From: Candidatus Magnetaquicoccus inordinatus
Lineage (GTDB): Bacteria; Pseudomonadota; Magnetococcia; Magnetococcales; Magnetaquicoccaceae
Assembly (NCBI RefSeq): GCF_004217665.1
Contig: NZ_RXIU01000004.1
Location: 1-55,460 of the forward strand
Reading direction: 5' to 3'
DNA length: 55,460 bases
Each line of letters starts with the position of its first letter. The stretch's first letter is position 1. Made by a program: the position numbers and the translations under genes. A model generated the notes under the pieces. That model had not been told where the DNA came from, searched no databases, and worked only from the letters and a program-made list of their open reading frames with translations. This document shows, in pieces, positions 8,652-18,606 of the stretch.

Positions 8652-9191
8652 CTACGCCTTTCCACCCAGAGCTTCAATCGCTAAAGAACGTTTCTCTGCG
8701 ACCTCTTTCGGTGAACGGATAGACTGCAGTGCCAAGAAGGTCGCCTTAATCAGATTATGCGGATTGGAGGTACCTGTAGACTTGGCCAGTACATCACGTA
8801 CTCCCAATGCCTCAAAAATAGGCCGCATCGATCCACCAGCAATAATGCCCGTACCTTCTGCTGCAGGACGCATTACCACACTTCCTGCACCATAGTGGCC
8901 GACAATTTCATGGAACAGAGTGCGTCCATCACGTATCGGCACAGGAATCAAGCTCTTGCGGGCCTTTTCTGTCGCCTTGCGGATGCTCTCCGGCACCTCT
9001 TTGGCCTTACCCAGACCATATCCAACTTCACCCTGGCCATTGCCTACCACGACAATTGCTGAAAAACTAAACCGGCTACCACCTTTGACTACCTTTGCAG
9101 TCCGTTTGATGGTCACCAGCCGTTCAATCATATCATCGCTTTGCCAAGTCTCAGCCCTCTCTTCGGGCACTCCACGACGTGATTTCGACAT
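8652..9191 (-). CDS. rpsE: 30S ribosomal protein S5
   Basis: The 179-residue protein has the double-stranded-RNA-binding N-terminal domain ([20 protein letters not shown]) and the C-terminal domain with [11 protein letters not shown] and [18 protein letters not shown]5 contributes to decoding accuracy and to the mRNA entry helicase region. The ATG is preceded by GGAG at good spacing. Confidence 0.98.
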   Translation of the reverse strand: MSKSRRGVPEERAETWQSDDMIERLVTIKRTAKVVKGGSRFSFSAIVVVGNGQGEVGYGLGKAKEVPESIRKATEKARKSLIPVPIRDGRTLFHEIVGHYGAGSVVMRPAAEGTGIIAGGSMRPIFEALGVRDVLAKSTGTSNPHNLIKATFLALQSIRSPKEVAEKRSLAIEALGGKA

Positions 9192-9243
9192 TCCTGCTCC
9201 CCGTCCGCGTGCTTAACGTCAATTCTCTATGCAAGCCCGTCAG

Positions 9244-9609
9244 CTAAAACTCCAACCCGCCTTCGCGAGCTGAATCCGCCAAAGCCTTGACCCGACCATG
9301 AAACAAACATCCTCCCCGGTCAAAAACTACCTCCCGGATATTGGCCTGTAACGCTCTCTCTGCAATATAACGTCCGACCAATACGGCTGCTTCTTTGTTT
9401 CCGCCACTCTTGATCTGTGTGCGAATGCTCTCTTCCAAGGTGGAAGCGGCAGCTATTGTCCGTCCCTGCTTGTCATCAATAATCTGTGCATAGATATGAC
9501 TGACACTGCGAAATACCGACAATCTAGGACGATCTCCACAAGTCCGCGCAATTTGATAACGGACTCTCTCACTCCGGATCCGTCTGGCCGCGTGCCGATT
9601 CTTTGCCAT
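9244..9609 (-). CDS. rplR: 50S ribosomal protein L18
   Basis: The 121-residue protein has an arginine-rich N-terminus and the [17 protein letters not shown] and [18 protein letters not shown] segments of L18. L18 carries 5S rRNA into the central protuberance together with L5 and L25; both partners are also in this window (10882 and 50499). Confidence 0.97.
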   Translation of the reverse strand: MAKNRHAARRIRSERVRYQIARTCGDRPRLSVFRSVSHIYAQIIDDKQGRTIAAASTLEESIRTQIKSGGNKEAAVLVGRYIAERALQANIREVVFDRGGCLFHGRVKALADSAREGGLEF

Positions 9610-9630
9610 CCAAATTTCCCCTTGATCAAG

Positions 9631-10161
9631 TTACTTCTTCTTGCCCACTTTACGCAAAATATACTCACCGGCATTGCGTATACCCTTGCCTTTATAAGGC
9701 TCTGGTGGACGAAACCGCCGAATATCCGCACAGGCTTGTCCAATTGTCTCTGGATCCATGCCTGATAAAGTCACCACCACATTTTTCTCTACTTGCGCTG
9801 TCACACCACTGGGTAAAGCATAATCTATCGGATGCGAATATCCCAAGTTCAATTGCAACACTGTATCGTTCACCGCTGCACGATAACCCACTCCTTGAAT
9901 CTCCAATACCCGCGAAAATCCCTTGGAAACTCCTACTACCATATTACTTAACAAGGAGCGCGTTAAACCCCACAACGCACTGTTTCCTTCACGATTCTTA
10001 ATCGCAACAGAGAGGTGATTTTCTTCCTGATTTATCTGTACTCCAGGATGAAACTCACGTGTCAAACTGCCCAATTTGCCTTTGACTGTTACTGTCTGAT
10101 CTTCAATAGTCACTTGCACTCCATCAGGAATGACAACGACTTTCTTTCCTATTCTGGACAT
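9631..10161 (-). CDS. rplF: 50S ribosomal protein L6
   Basis: The 176-residue protein contains two tandem L6 folds. The second carries the RNA-binding signature RFRPPEPYKGKGIRN and ends in KVGKKK. L6 lies near the sarcin-ricin loop and the factor-binding site. Length is standard; the gene is 21 bases downstream of rpsH. Confidence 0.98.
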   Translation of the reverse strand: MSRIGKKVVVIPDGVQVTIEDQTVTVKGKLGSLTREFHPGVQINQEENHLSVAIKNREGNSALWGLTRSLLSNMVVGVSKGFSRVLEIQGVGYRAAVNDTVLQLNLGYSHPIDYALPSGVTAQVEKNVVVTLSGMDPETIGQACADIRRFRPPEPYKGKGIRNAGEYILRKVGKKK

Positions 10162-10181
10162 ATCCCGAAAATCCCTAAGAA

Positions 10182-10580
10182 TCAGAATACGGTGCAGATC
10201 AATTCACCACCAACACCCATTTTTCGGGCATTGCGGTTCGACAGCAACCCTTTGTTGGTAGACAGAATGCTGATTCCCAAGCCTTGATAGACTCGCGGAA
10301 TTGCACCCCAACCCACATATAAGCGCCGACCTGGCTTAGAACTGCGCTTTATCTCTTCGATAACAGCACGCCCATTATGGTATTTCAATACCACTCGGAA
10401 ATATTGTTGCGCTGCCTCGCTGGGTAACTCCTCAACCCCAGTTACATACCCCTCCTCCAGCAGGATCTCAGCTATGCGCATCTTGATCCTGGACTTAGGA
10501 ATATCGACATAATCTTTCCGCACTGCCTGAGCATTGCGTATCCGCGTCAACATGTCACTGATCGGGTCAGTCATTCCCAT
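10182..10580 (-). CDS. rpsH: 30S ribosomal protein S8
   Basis: The 132-residue protein has the [15 protein letters not shown] start and the C-terminal [25 protein letters not shown] elements (visible as [11 protein letters not shown] and STNKGLLS). S8 binds the central domain of 16S rRNA and represses the spc operon in E. coli. The ATG for MGMTDP is used; a second ATG lies two codons downstream. Confidence 0.97.
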   Translation of the reverse strand: MGMTDPISDMLTRIRNAQAVRKDYVDIPKSRIKMRIAEILLEEGYVTGVEELPSEAAQQYFRVVLKYHNGRAVIEEIKRSSKPGRRLYVGWGAIPRVYQGLGISILSTNKGLLSNRNARKMGVGGELICTVF

Positions 10581-10671
10581 CTCTTAAAGACTCCCAAATA
10601 TATTTCCAGTCAGCCTGCCTTGCTTGGCAACGCTGCCAATCATACTTATCCCTGTATCGGCAACCCGATCT

Positions 10672-10857
10672 TTACCAGGATGCCTTGACGATTCCAGGTA
10701 TCTCACCACGCAGCGCCAGGGTCCTTACACAAATGCGGCACAAATGAAAGTCACGCAAATATCCCCTCGGACGAGAACATCTTTCACAACGATGATATGC
10801 TCTCGTAGAGAATTTTGCCTTACGCTTGCACTTGGCAATCAATGATTTCTTGGCCAT
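10672..10857 (-). CDS. rpsN: 30S ribosomal protein S14, zinc-binding short form
   Basis: This 61-residue protein is the short type-Z S14 with two CxxC pairs (C24/C27 and C40/C43: RCERC and LCRIC) that bind one zinc. Many proteobacteria carry the longer ~100-residue zinc-free S14 at this place, so the short form is notable. It lies between rplE and rpsH in the spc operon and sits in the 30S head. Confidence 0.96.
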   Translation of the reverse strand: MAKKSLIAKCKRKAKFSTRAYHRCERCSRPRGYLRDFHLCRICVRTLALRGEIPGIVKASW

Positions 10858-10881
10858 TTCAGAAAGTTTCCCTGCTTCCTA

Positions 10882-11421
10882 TCAATTCGTGAAAGGCATG
10901 CGGAACCCCCGCAACAATGCCTTCGCCTCTTTATCGGTATTTGCTGTGGTCACGATCACAATATCCATACCACGCACTGCATCCACTTTATCATAATCTA
11001 TTTCAGGAAAAATAATCTGCTCTTTCAAACCAAGCGCATAATTACCACGACCATCAAAGGATTTTCCTGAAACACCACGAAAATCTCGTACACGCGGCAA
11101 TGCAATATTGATCAAACGATCCAAAAACTCATACATCCGTTCACGACGCAAGGTGACTCTGCATCCCAACTGCATTCCCTTACGTACCTTGAAGCTGGCA
11201 ATCGATCGACGTGCACGTGTAACGACTGGCTTTTGCCCGGAAATTGCTGTCATATCCTGAACAGCTCCGTTCATGGCGTTTTTATCTGCCACAGCTTCAC
11301 CAACCCCCATATTGAGCACAACTTTCACAATCTTCGGCACCTGCATGGAGTTGCTATAGCCAAACTCCTCAGTGAGCTTTGCTACAATCTCCTGCTCATA
11401 TATCTGTTTCAGCCTAGGCAT
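10882..11421 (-). CDS. rplE: 50S ribosomal protein L5
   Basis: The 179-residue protein contains [16 protein letters not shown], the [19 protein letters not shown] 5S-binding strand-loop, and the [21 protein letters not shown] tail. L5 contacts 5S rRNA and P-site tRNA at the central protuberance. Length is normal. Confidence 0.98.
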   Translation of the reverse strand: MPRLKQIYEQEIVAKLTEEFGYSNSMQVPKIVKVVLNMGVGEAVADKNAMNGAVQDMTAISGQKPVVTRARRSIASFKVRKGMQLGCRVTLRRERMYEFLDRLINIALPRVRDFRGVSGKSFDGRGNYALGLKEQIIFPEIDYDKVDAVRGMDIVIVTTANTDKEAKALLRGFRMPFTN

Positions 11422-11464
11422 ATCTCAATCCTTGGTGCAATCTTTAACCGTCCGTTATGCGGAC

Positions 11465-11797
11465 CTAACGATCAATAACTTCCCCGGAACCACTCATAAT
11501 CCGCACTTTACGACCATCTTCCAGGTTTTTCTTAGCAATGCGAACCCCTTTTCCAGTGGCTGCATCGTAATACATCACATTGGAAATATGGATCGGGGAC
11601 TCTTTTTCCACAATACCACCCTCTTGCCCGCGTTGCGGTTTAGTATGACGCTTGATCATATTAATCCGTTCAACGAGAAGCGTTCCTTCTTTCAGTAATA
11701 CCTGCAGGATGCGACCATGTTTGCCTCTATCCTTGCCGGTTATGACGACTACCTGGTCACCCTTCTTCAGATTGGTTTTGATTTGATCCTTCATCAT
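11465..11797 (-). CDS. rplX: 50S ribosomal protein L24
   Basis: The 110-residue protein has an N-terminal KOW motif (KKGDQVVVITGKDRGKHGRI) and the ESPIHISNVMYYD strand. L24 starts 50S assembly and lines the exit tunnel. The start may be either of two adjacent methionine codons. It is slightly longer at the C-terminus than the E. coli form. Confidence 0.97.
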   Translation of the reverse strand: MMKDQIKTNLKKGDQVVVITGKDRGKHGRILQVLLKEGTLLVERINMIKRHTKPQRGQEGGIVEKESPIHISNVMYYDAATGKGVRIAKKNLEDGRKVRIMSGSGEVIDR

Positions 11798-11803
11798 CGT
11801 TAC

Positions 11804-12172
11804 CTACAATACTTCTGGAGCCAGGGAAATAATCTTCATATAATTCCGAGCACGTAACTCGCGTGTTACCGGACCAAAAATGCGTGTTCCAATCGGCTCT
11901 CCAGCCTTGTTGATCAGAACAGCCGCATTGCTATCAAAACGAATATAGCTGCCATCATCACGTATCGTCTCTTTACGAGTCCGTACTACCACAGCGCGCG
12001 CCACATCACCCTTCTTGACTTTGCCTCTGGGTATCGCCACTTTAACCGATACCGCAATGACATCACCCACGCGGGCGTAGCGACGCTTTGATCCACCTAA
12101 TACTTTGATACATTCAACTTTTTTGGCCCCGGAGTTGTCAGCAACCTCCAGCGTAGTCTCAACCTGAATCAT
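11804..12172 (-). CDS. rplN: 50S ribosomal protein L14
   Basis: The start is set at the ATG giving [17 protein letters not shown], which yields the canonical 122 residues. A longer frame upstream is not homologous. The ATG overlaps the rpsQ stop as ATGA, implying translational coupling. L14 makes intersubunit bridges and binds silencing factor RsfS. Confidence 0.97.
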   Translation of the reverse strand: MIQVETTLEVADNSGAKKVECIKVLGGSKRRYARVGDVIAVSVKVAIPRGKVKKGDVARAVVVRTRKETIRDDGSYIRFDSNAAVLINKAGEPIGTRIFGPVTRELRARNYMKIISLAPEVL

Positions 12173-12408
12173 GCGACGCCCTCCCCGACCACTCTCCAAT
12201 GCTTATCTTTACTGATCGGAGGACATTCACGAATCCGCACTTCGTCTCCGACTCGATGACGATTCTCTTCATCATGCGCCTTATATTTCTTGGACCGCTT
12301 CAAAATCTTTCCATACAGTGGATGCTGCACCTTGCGCTCCACCAATACTACAACGGTCTTATCCATCTTGTCACTGACAACGACACCCTGCAAAACACGT
12401 TGTGGCAT
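12169..12408 (-). CDS. rpsQ: 30S ribosomal protein S17
   Basis: The 79-residue OB-fold protein has [19 protein letters not shown] and the [18 protein letters not shown] signature. It binds the 5' domain of 16S rRNA as a primary assembly protein. It starts 2 bases after the rpmC stop and overlaps rplN by 4 bases. Confidence 0.97.
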   Translation of the reverse strand: MPQRVLQGVVVSDKMDKTVVVLVERKVQHPLYGKILKRSKKYKAHDEENRHRVGDEVRIRECPPISKDKHWRVVGEGVA

Positions 12409-12410
12409 GG

Positions 12411-12614
12411 CTACGCTCCCACCTGCTGTTGCGGACGCGATTCTATAATCGTTTTTATCCGCGCAATCTCTCTACGCACCTGACGAATGCGAGCTGTATT
12501 CTCCAATTGCGATGTGGCATTGCGAAACCGCAAATTAAACGACTCTTGATACAACTCCAGCAGTCGCTCACCAGCGGCCTCTAGGCTCATCTCCCTGATT
12601 TCTGCGTTCTTCAT
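12411..12614 (-). CDS. rpmC: 50S ribosomal protein L29
   Basis: The 67-residue helical hairpin has [20 protein letters not shown] and the second helix [21 protein letters not shown]29 flanks the peptide exit site and, with L23, forms the docking region for SRP and trigger factor. The order rplP-rpmC-rpsQ is standard. Confidence 0.97.
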   Translation of the reverse strand: MKNAEIREMSLEAAGERLLELYQESFNLRFRNATSQLENTARIRQVRREIARIKTIIESRPQQQVGA

Positions 12615-12624
12615 CTTTCAATCC

Positions 12625-13044
12625 TTACGCCTCGCGGACCTGCTCAACAAACTTGGTCGGAATCGGCAACTTGGCGCTAGCCAAGCTCATTGCCTCTCTG
12701 GCCAGAGCCTCAGATACCCCTTCCATCTCATAGAGAATCCGCCCTGCCTTCACTCGCGCAATCCAAAACTCAGGGTTTCCCTTACCTTTTCCCTGACGCA
12801 CCTCTGCTGGCTTGGAGGAAACAGGAACATTGGGAAACATGCGTATCCAGATCCGTCCACCACGCTTGATATGCCGCGTCATTGCCCGACGTGCAGCTTC
12901 AATTTGACGTGCGGTTATACGACCGGCACGCATGGCCTTTAGTCCAAATTGTCCGAAACTAAGCTCGGCTCCACTGGTGGCCAATCCATGAATCCGACCC
13001 TTGTGGGCCTTGCGAAACTTGGTCTTCTTGGGTTGCAGCAACAT
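12625..13044 (-). CDS. rplP: 50S ribosomal protein L16
   Basis: The 139-residue protein has the [17 protein letters not shown] start, [14 protein letters not shown] helix and [21 protein letters not shown] loop. The arginine in GRIWIRMFP corresponds to the residue hydroxylated by YcfD in E. coli. L16 shapes the A-site tRNA pocket and is a late 50S assembly protein. Confidence 0.98.
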   Translation of the reverse strand: MLLQPKKTKFRKAHKGRIHGLATSGAELSFGQFGLKAMRAGRITARQIEAARRAMTRHIKRGGRIWIRMFPNVPVSSKPAEVRQGKGKGNPEFWIARVKAGRILYEMEGVSEALAREAMSLASAKLPIPTKFVEQVREA

Positions 13045-13084
13045 ATCAAATCAACCTTATCTTTTTCGATGGCTCGACGGGTTA

Positions 13085-13732
13085 TTATCCAGCCCGCTTA
13101 TCTTCCCGCTCATTCACCTCGCCTTTGAACACCCATACCTTTACACCAATCAATCCATAGGTGGTCAACGCATCGGCAAATCCATATTCAATATCTGCAC
13201 GCAAGGTATGCAACGGTACTCGACCTTCACGGTACCACTCTGTACGAGCGATTTCTCCACCACCTAAACGCCCCGCACAGTTAATACGAATTCCTTGTAC
13301 TCCCAAGCGCATCGCCGATGTTACGGCGCGCTTCATTGCTCGGCGAAATGCAACACGACGTACCAATTGTTGCGCCACATTCTCGGCAATCAATTGAGCC
13401 TCAGCTTCAGGCTTGCGTACCTCTATGATATTGATCTGTACTTCCGTACTGGCAACCTTCGCCAAATCCTGCTTTAACTTCTCAATATCTGCACCCTTTT
13501 TGCCAATAATAATACCTGGTCTCGCCGAGTGAATATTGATACGCGCTTTCTTCGCAGGCCGTTCGATCACTACCTTCGATACACTTGCATGCTCCAATCG
13601 CTTTTTGATCCACTCGCGCAGCTTGACATCCTCCAACAACAAAGATGCAAATGCTTTGTCTGCATACCACCGTGTATCCCACGTCCTGGAAATTCCTAAG
13701 CGAAATCCAGCCGGATGTACCTTATGCCCCAT
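13085..13732 (-). CDS. rpsC: 30S ribosomal protein S3
   Basis: The 215-residue protein has an N-terminal type II KH domain with the loop IIGKKGADI and a C-terminal S3 domain ([31 protein letters not shown]). S3 forms the mRNA entry pore with S4 and S5. It ends slightly earlier than the E. coli protein. Confidence 0.98.
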   Translation of the reverse strand: MGHKVHPAGFRLGISRTWDTRWYADKAFASLLLEDVKLREWIKKRLEHASVSKVVIERPAKKARINIHSARPGIIIGKKGADIEKLKQDLAKVASTEVQINIIEVRKPEAEAQLIAENVAQQLVRRVAFRRAMKRAVTSAMRLGVQGIRINCAGRLGGGEIARTEWYREGRVPLHTLRADIEYGFADALTTYGLIGVKVWVFKGEVNEREDKRAG

Positions 13733-13791
13733 TGGCTACAACTCCACCCATTATGCTCACCAAAACCATTGGCCAAGCCACCGCGGCTGGG

Positions 13792-14130
13792 CTAATCCTT
13801 GGGCCGAACCCCCACCGTGACGTGAGATCCCCACTTCACGATCCGATTCGCCCTTCCCCGCGCACGTGGACGAAACCTTTTGTAAACGGTCCCTTTGTCC
13901 GCATACGCCTTCGATACATACAAAGTATCGACATCCAGACTCAAATTATTCTCAGCATTGGCTATCGCTGATTTCAGCGTCTCCCGTACTGCCTGGGCCA
14001 TCCGCTTCTTGGAATACAATAAAATGCTTAATGCCGCATCTACTTTTAGGCCCCGAATCTGGTCCAATAACAAGCGAACCTTATCAGGAGATCCACGCAT
14101 GTTTTGCAGCCTGGCTACCGCTTCTTCCAT
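13792..14130 (-). CDS. rplV: 50S ribosomal protein L22
   Basis: The 112-residue protein has the family core SPDKVRLLLDQIRGL, LKSAIANAENN, and the tunnel-lining beta-hairpin with RFRPRARGRANRI. The hairpin contributes to the constriction of the exit tunnel, the site of macrolide and arrest-peptide effects. It lies 15 bases downstream of rpsS. Confidence 0.97.
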   Translation of the reverse strand: MEEAVARLQNMRGSPDKVRLLLDQIRGLKVDAALSILLYSKKRMAQAVRETLKSAIANAENNLSLDVDTLYVSKAYADKGTVYKRFRPRARGRANRIVKWGSHVTVGVRPKD

Positions 14131-14145
14131 CGTATAATACCTCAG

Positions 14146-14421
14146 CTACCGGTGCGACTTCTTGTCGCCACCATGACCATGGAATGTCCGGGTAGGTGAA
14201 AATTCACCAAACTTATGCCCGACCATATTCTCCGTTACCAAGACCGGAATAAATTTTTTGCCGTTATGTACACCAAAGGTGAACCCAACAAAATCCGGAA
14301 TAATGGTTGATCGACGCGACCATGTTTTTACTAACTCCTTACGTCCCGCCGTACGCAACTTGTCGACACGTTTTAACAGAAAATCGTCAAAAAACGGGCC
14401 TTTTTTAATGGATCTCGCCAC
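14146..14421 (-). CDS. rpsS: 30S ribosomal protein S19
   Basis: The 91-residue protein has the typical [19 protein letters not shown] start, [23 protein letters not shown] core and [18 protein letters not shown] tail. It sits at the 30S head with S13 and contacts the 50S through bridge B1a. Confidence 0.98.
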   Translation of the reverse strand: MARSIKKGPFFDDFLLKRVDKLRTAGRKELVKTWSRRSTIIPDFVGFTFGVHNGKKFIPVLVTENMVGHKFGEFSPTRTFHGHGGDKKSHR

Positions 14422-14448
14422 GCTTCACCTCTTGCCTCTCAATGATCA

Positions 14449-15273
14449 TCATCCACGACGACGCATAATCAACCGCGATGACGGCTTATCCGCATCACGA
14501 GTCTTCTTGCCTTTCGTCGGTACACCCCATGGGGTAACAGGATGTCGTCCACCCGATGTCCGACCTTCTCCTCCTCCGTGTGGATGATCCACCGGATTCA
14601 TCGCCACACCGCGAACACTCGGACGCCAACCCAACCAACGCTTGCGACCCGCTTTTCCTATCTTGACATTGCCATGGTCAGGATTGGATACCAGACCAAT
14701 TGTTGCCATACAATCAAGCAATACCAAGCGCATTTCACCTGAAGGCAATTTAAGTTGGGCATATTTACCCTCTTTGCCCATCAACTGCGCTTGACTGCCG
14801 GCTGAGCGCGCCATCTGCCCACCCTTTTCCGGCTTCATCTCTACATTATGCACCACTGTTCCTACCGGAATGTTGCGCAACGGTAAAGCATTTCCAGGCT
14901 TGATCTCTACATTTTTTCCTGCCACCAACTCATCGCCCACCTGCACACGCTGCGGTGCCAGGATATAGCGCTTCTCTCCATCTGCATAGTTCAGCAACGC
15001 GATGAAGGCTGTCCGGTTCGGATCATATTCCAAACTTGCTACTTTGGCCGGAATATCAAACTTATTGCGCCGAAAATCAACTATGCGATAACGGCGCTTA
15101 TGACCACCACCACGATGGCGTACAGTCATGCGTCCATAGCTGTTGCGCCCACCGCTCTTATCGGCACCGACAACCAATGACTCTTCTGGTCCATCCTTCG
15201 AGAGTCCACGGTAATCAACTGATACTTGCGCCCGCTTACCATTAGAAGTGGGCTGATATTTTTTTAATGCCAT
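14449..15273 (-). CDS. rplB: 50S ribosomal protein L2
   Basis: The start is set at the ATG giving [12 protein letters not shown], with GGAG eight bases before it; an in-frame GTG three codons upstream is less likely. The 274-residue product contains the highly conserved [14 protein letters not shown] loop near the peptidyl transferase centre, including the His equivalent to E. coli His229. It is needed for subunit joining. Confidence 0.98.
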   Translation of the reverse strand: MALKKYQPTSNGKRAQVSVDYRGLSKDGPEESLVVGADKSGGRNSYGRMTVRHRGGGHKRRYRIVDFRRNKFDIPAKVASLEYDPNRTAFIALLNYADGEKRYILAPQRVQVGDELVAGKNVEIKPGNALPLRNIPVGTVVHNVEMKPEKGGQMARSAGSQAQLMGKEGKYAQLKLPSGEMRLVLLDCMATIGLVSNPDHGNVKIGKAGRKRWLGWRPSVRGVAMNPVDHPHGGGEGRTSGGRHPVTPWGVPTKGKKTRDADKPSSRLIMRRRG

Positions 15274-15345
15274 GGATACCACTCCGGCCCTTTTCGCTGT
15301 TTCGCCATCTCTGCCCTGCAGAGCCTAATCCCTCAGCGGCAACGG

Positions 15346-15645
15346 TCAGGTCTTCTCAAAAAAGTCAATGGTCTGTCCGGCTTTTAACCGTACAATCGCC
15401 TTCTTCCAATCCTTGCGTTGCCCGACTGTCCGGCCTAAGCGCTTCTCTTTGCCCTTCCTATTCATGGTCTGCACTTCCAACACATCGACCTTGAACATTT
15501 TTTCTACTGCTGCTTTGATCTGCCTCTTATTGGCCGTTGGCGCAACCTTGAAAATCACTTGATTTCCTTGCCCTTGGCAAAAGGTCGCTTTTTCTGTTAC
15601 CCAAGGCGATTGCAGCACCTGATACAGCCCACCTTGATCGCTCAT
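15346..15645 (-). CDS. rplW: 50S ribosomal protein L23
   Basis: The 99-residue protein has SPWVTEKAT, the VFKVAPTANKRQIKAAVEKMF region (here IFKVAPTANK) and VQTMNRKGKEKRLGRTVG. L23 is the main docking point for trigger factor and SRP at the tunnel exit. Its ATG overlaps the rplD stop by 4 bases. Confidence 0.97.
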   Translation of the reverse strand: MSDQGGLYQVLQSPWVTEKATFCQGQGNQVIFKVAPTANKRQIKAAVEKMFKVDVLEVQTMNRKGKEKRLGRTVGQRKDWKKAIVRLKAGQTIDFFEKT

Positions 15646-16265
15646 GCCAATCTCTCCTGCAACCGGTTCAAGGCCTCAGCGGTCATAATCACCTTCTCAT
15701 GGGCCAACAAGTCATACACGTTAACACCCTCAACGCGCATCACATCGATACCTGGCAAATTGCGAATCGACAACTCCACAATCTGATTTGACTCAGAAAG
15801 AACCACCAATCCTGAGCGACCGATTCCCAGATTCTGCATCACTGCTTTGGCCGCTTTAGTCTTGATCTCTGTCAAGCCAAAATCTTCTACAATTACCAGC
15901 TCACCAGCCTGCAATTTTGCAGTCAAGGCTATCTGCAAAGCCATGCGTCGTACCTTTTTCGGCAGCTTTTGTGCATAGCTATGCGGCTGTGGTCCGAATA
16001 CGATACCACCTGTACGAAATTGCGGAGCTCGTGCTGTACCTTGCCGCGCATTTCCTGTGCCTTTTTGCCGATAGGGTTTCTTTCCACCACCAGAAACCTC
16101 AGAACGACGCTTTGTTGAGGCATTACCTCCACGACGTCCGGCCAATTGATAATTGACCATACGCGCCACAATATCTGTACGAATCTCACGTGCAAATATT
16201 GCCTCTTCTACCTCTACCCGGCGCAACTCTTGGTTGCCCGCATCTACCACTGGTATCTCAATCAT
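15642..16265 (-). CDS. rplD: 50S ribosomal protein L4
   Basis: The 207-residue protein carries the extended tunnel loop (GGGKKPYRQKGTGNARQGTARAPQ) and the globular C-terminal part. L4 reaches the tunnel constriction opposite L22. In E. coli it also represses the S10 operon; whether it does so here cannot be seen. Confidence 0.97.
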   Translation of the reverse strand: MIEIPVVDAGNQELRRVEVEEAIFAREIRTDIVARMVNYQLAGRRGGNASTKRRSEVSGGGKKPYRQKGTGNARQGTARAPQFRTGGIVFGPQPHSYAQKLPKKVRRMALQIALTAKLQAGELVIVEDFGLTEIKTKAAKAVMQNLGIGRSGLVVLSESNQIVELSIRNLPGIDVMRVEGVNVYDLLAHEKVIMTAEALNRLQERLA

Positions 16266-16280
16266 GTTCCCAGAACCTTA

Positions 16281-16925
16281 TCAGGATTTATCTGCACCTT
16301 TGACGGCATCCCGGATCATAACTACTGACCCCTTTGCACCGGGAACACTGCCTTTGACTACCAATAGGTTACGCTCTGCATCTGCCACCGTAACAACTAA
16401 ATTTTGTACGGTAACGCGCGCGTCACCCATCTGCCCAGCCATCTTCTTGTTCTTGAAGACTCGTCCAGGTGTTTGACACTGTCCGATGGAGCCAGGAGAG
16501 CGGTGCGTCAAATGTGTACCATGTGTCGCTCTGCCTCCATGAAATCCCCAGCGTTTCATAACACCGGCAAATCCCTTACCAACACTCTGCCCGGTTACAT
16601 CAACCTGCTGATTTATCGGAAACAGATCTACTGTCAGTGCCTGTCCGATCTCATACTGTGAGCAGTCATCCACACGAAACTCACGCATGACTCTCTTCGG
16701 TGTAACATTGGCCTTGGCGTATACACCCTTCACTGGCTTTTTGCCACGTGAAGGTTTCATCTCTTCAAAGCCAAGTTGCACTGCATTATAGCCATGGGTT
16801 TCCACACGCTTAATGCCAACGACATGACATGGCCCAGCTTGCAATACCGTTACCGGCCAGCTTTTGCCTTCGTCGGTAAATATACGGGTCATCCCTAGCT
16901 TCCGGCCTATCAATCCCGCACGCAT
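16281..16925 (-). CDS. rplC: 50S ribosomal protein L3
   Basis: The 214-residue protein has the start LIGRKLGMTRIFTDEG, the loop WGFHGGRATHGTH that approaches the peptidyl transferase centre, and CQTPGRVFKNKKMAGQMG containing the glutamine methylated by PrmB in E. coli. L3 nucleates 50S assembly. An 87-base gap separates it from rpsJ. Confidence 0.98.
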   Translation of the reverse strand: MRAGLIGRKLGMTRIFTDEGKSWPVTVLQAGPCHVVGIKRVETHGYNAVQLGFEEMKPSRGKKPVKGVYAKANVTPKRVMREFRVDDCSQYEIGQALTVDLFPINQQVDVTGQSVGKGFAGVMKRWGFHGGRATHGTHLTHRSPGSIGQCQTPGRVFKNKKMAGQMGDARVTVQNLVVTVADAERNLLVVKGSVPGAKGSVVMIRDAVKGADKS

Positions 16926-17012
16926 TCCAGATCCTCTCTCTTTCGCAATTTCCAGCCCGCTCTCACCACCACTCTTTTACCAGAGTGATCTCTGATCCGA
17001 ACCCGGTATCCG

Positions 17013-17321
17013 CTACAGCTTAATCTCTACATTCACCCCAGCGGCCAAATCCAACTTCATCAGCGCGTCAACCGTCTGTGGCGTGGGGTTGATGATATCA
17101 ATCACCCGCTTATGCGTCCGAATCTCAAACTGCTCACGGGATTTTTTATCCACGTGAGGAGACTTAAGAACGGTCCACCGACTGATTTTGGTCGGCAAGG
17201 GAATCGGACCTCGAATCTCGGCTCCCGTCCGACGGGCAGTCTGGACAATCTCTCCCGTCGATTGATCCAAAATCCGGTGATCAAAGGCCCTTAACCGAAT
17301 ACGTATTTTCTGGTTTTCCAT
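17013..17321 (-). CDS. rpsJ: 30S ribosomal protein S10 / NusE
   Basis: The 102-residue protein has [45 protein letters not shown] and [21 protein letters not shown]10 serves in the 30S head and as NusE in antitermination, bridging NusG and the ribosome. It opens the S10 operon, 82 bases downstream of tufA; that gap shows no clear promoter or terminator. Confidence 0.98.
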   Translation of the reverse strand: MENQKIRIRLRAFDHRILDQSTGEIVQTARRTGAEIRGPIPLPTKISRWTVLKSPHVDKKSREQFEIRTHKRVIDIINPTPQTVDALMKLDLAAGVNVEIKL

Positions 17322-17403
17322 TCAGATTCGCCCCAGCGTTCTTCCGATCTTGCTTCCGTCAGACCGTGTTATTCAACATCAAACGCGCAACGCAAAACGC
17401 AAG

Positions 17404-18594
17404 TTACGCAATAATTTCCGAAACAACACCAGCCCCAACGGTGCGTCCACCCTCACGGATGGCAAACCGCAATCCCTTCTCCATGGCGATTGGGGCAATC
17501 AACTCCACAGTCATCGATACATTGTCTCCCGGCATAACCATCTCCGTTCCTTCAGCCAAACTCAGAACTCCGGTCACATCGGTGGTACGAAAATAAAATT
17601 GCGGACGGTAGTTGCTGAAGAATGGTGTGTGCCGACCACCCTCTTCCTTGGTCAGAATGTAGCACTCTGCCTTGAATTTGGTATGTGGAGTGATCGAGTT
17701 GGGCTTTGCCAACACCTGACCACGTTGCACATCCTCACGCTTGATACCACGCAACAACACACCCACATTGTCACCAGCCTGACCTTGATCCAACAGTTTG
17801 CGGAACATCTCCACACCTGTGCAGGTCGAACTGGTGGTCGGACGAATACCCACTACCTGAACCTGTTCACCTACCTTGATGACGCCACGCTCTACACGAC
17901 CGGTCACCACTGTACCACGTCCTGAGATGGTAAAGACATCTTCAATCGGCATCAGGAATGCCCCATCCAAAGCACGCTCTGGTTGTGGAATATAGGCATC
18001 CACCGCATCCATCAGCTTCAAGATGGCATTGCGACCCAAGTCACCGGTATCACCTTCCAGAGCCTTCAATGCTGAGCCAACTACAATCGGCACCTCATCG
18101 CCAGGAAAATCATACTGCGACAGCAGTTCGCGAACCTCCAGCTCTACCAATTCCAGCAACTCAGGATCATCCACCATGTCTGCCTTGTTCATGAACACTA
18201 CCAAGGCTGGAACGCCCACCTGACGTGCCAACAGGATATGCTCACGAGTTTGTGGCATCGGACCATCGGCTGCAGAGACCACCAGGATTGCACCATCCAT
18301 CTGTGCGGCACCAGTGATCATGTTCTTGATATAGTCTGCATGACCAGGGCAGTCCACATGGGCATAGTGACGGCTTTTGGTTTGATATTCCACATGGGCT
18401 GTGGAAATCGTGATACCACGAGCCTTCTCTTCTGGTGCCGAGTCAATTTGATCATAAGCTGTATAAATCGCTCCACCTGTCTCAGCCAAGATCTTGGTGA
18501 TCGCTGCCGTCAGACTGGTTTTGCCATGGTCCACGTGACCAATGGTGCCGATGTTAACATGAGGCTTGTTGCGCTCAAATTTAGCCTTTGCCAT
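17404..18594 (-). CDS. tufA: Elongation factor Tu (copy A)
   Basis: The 396-residue GTPase delivers aminoacyl-tRNA to the ribosome. G1 is GHVDHGKT (residues 19-26), G3 is DCPGH, and G4 is NKAD in place of the frequent NKCD. Domains II and III are complete. The protein appears residue-for-residue identical to the tufB product at 33744, while the DNA differs at many synonymous positions. It lies between fusA and rpsJ in the str operon. Confidence 0.98.
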   Translation of the reverse strand: MAKAKFERNKPHVNIGTIGHVDHGKTSLTAAITKILAETGGAIYTAYDQIDSAPEEKARGITISTAHVEYQTKSRHYAHVDCPGHADYIKNMITGAAQMDGAILVVSAADGPMPQTREHILLARQVGVPALVVFMNKADMVDDPELLELVELEVRELLSQYDFPGDEVPIVVGSALKALEGDTGDLGRNAILKLMDAVDAYIPQPERALDGAFLMPIEDVFTISGRGTVVTGRVERGVIKVGEQVQVVGIRPTTSSTCTGVEMFRKLLDQGQAGDNVGVLLRGIKREDVQRGQVLAKPNSITPHTKFKAECYILTKEEGGRHTPFFSNYRPQFYFRTTDVTGVLSLAEGTEMVMPGDNVSMTVELIAPIAMEKGLRFAIREGGRTVGAGVVSEIIA

Positions 18595-18606
18595 CTTCTC
18601 TATCCC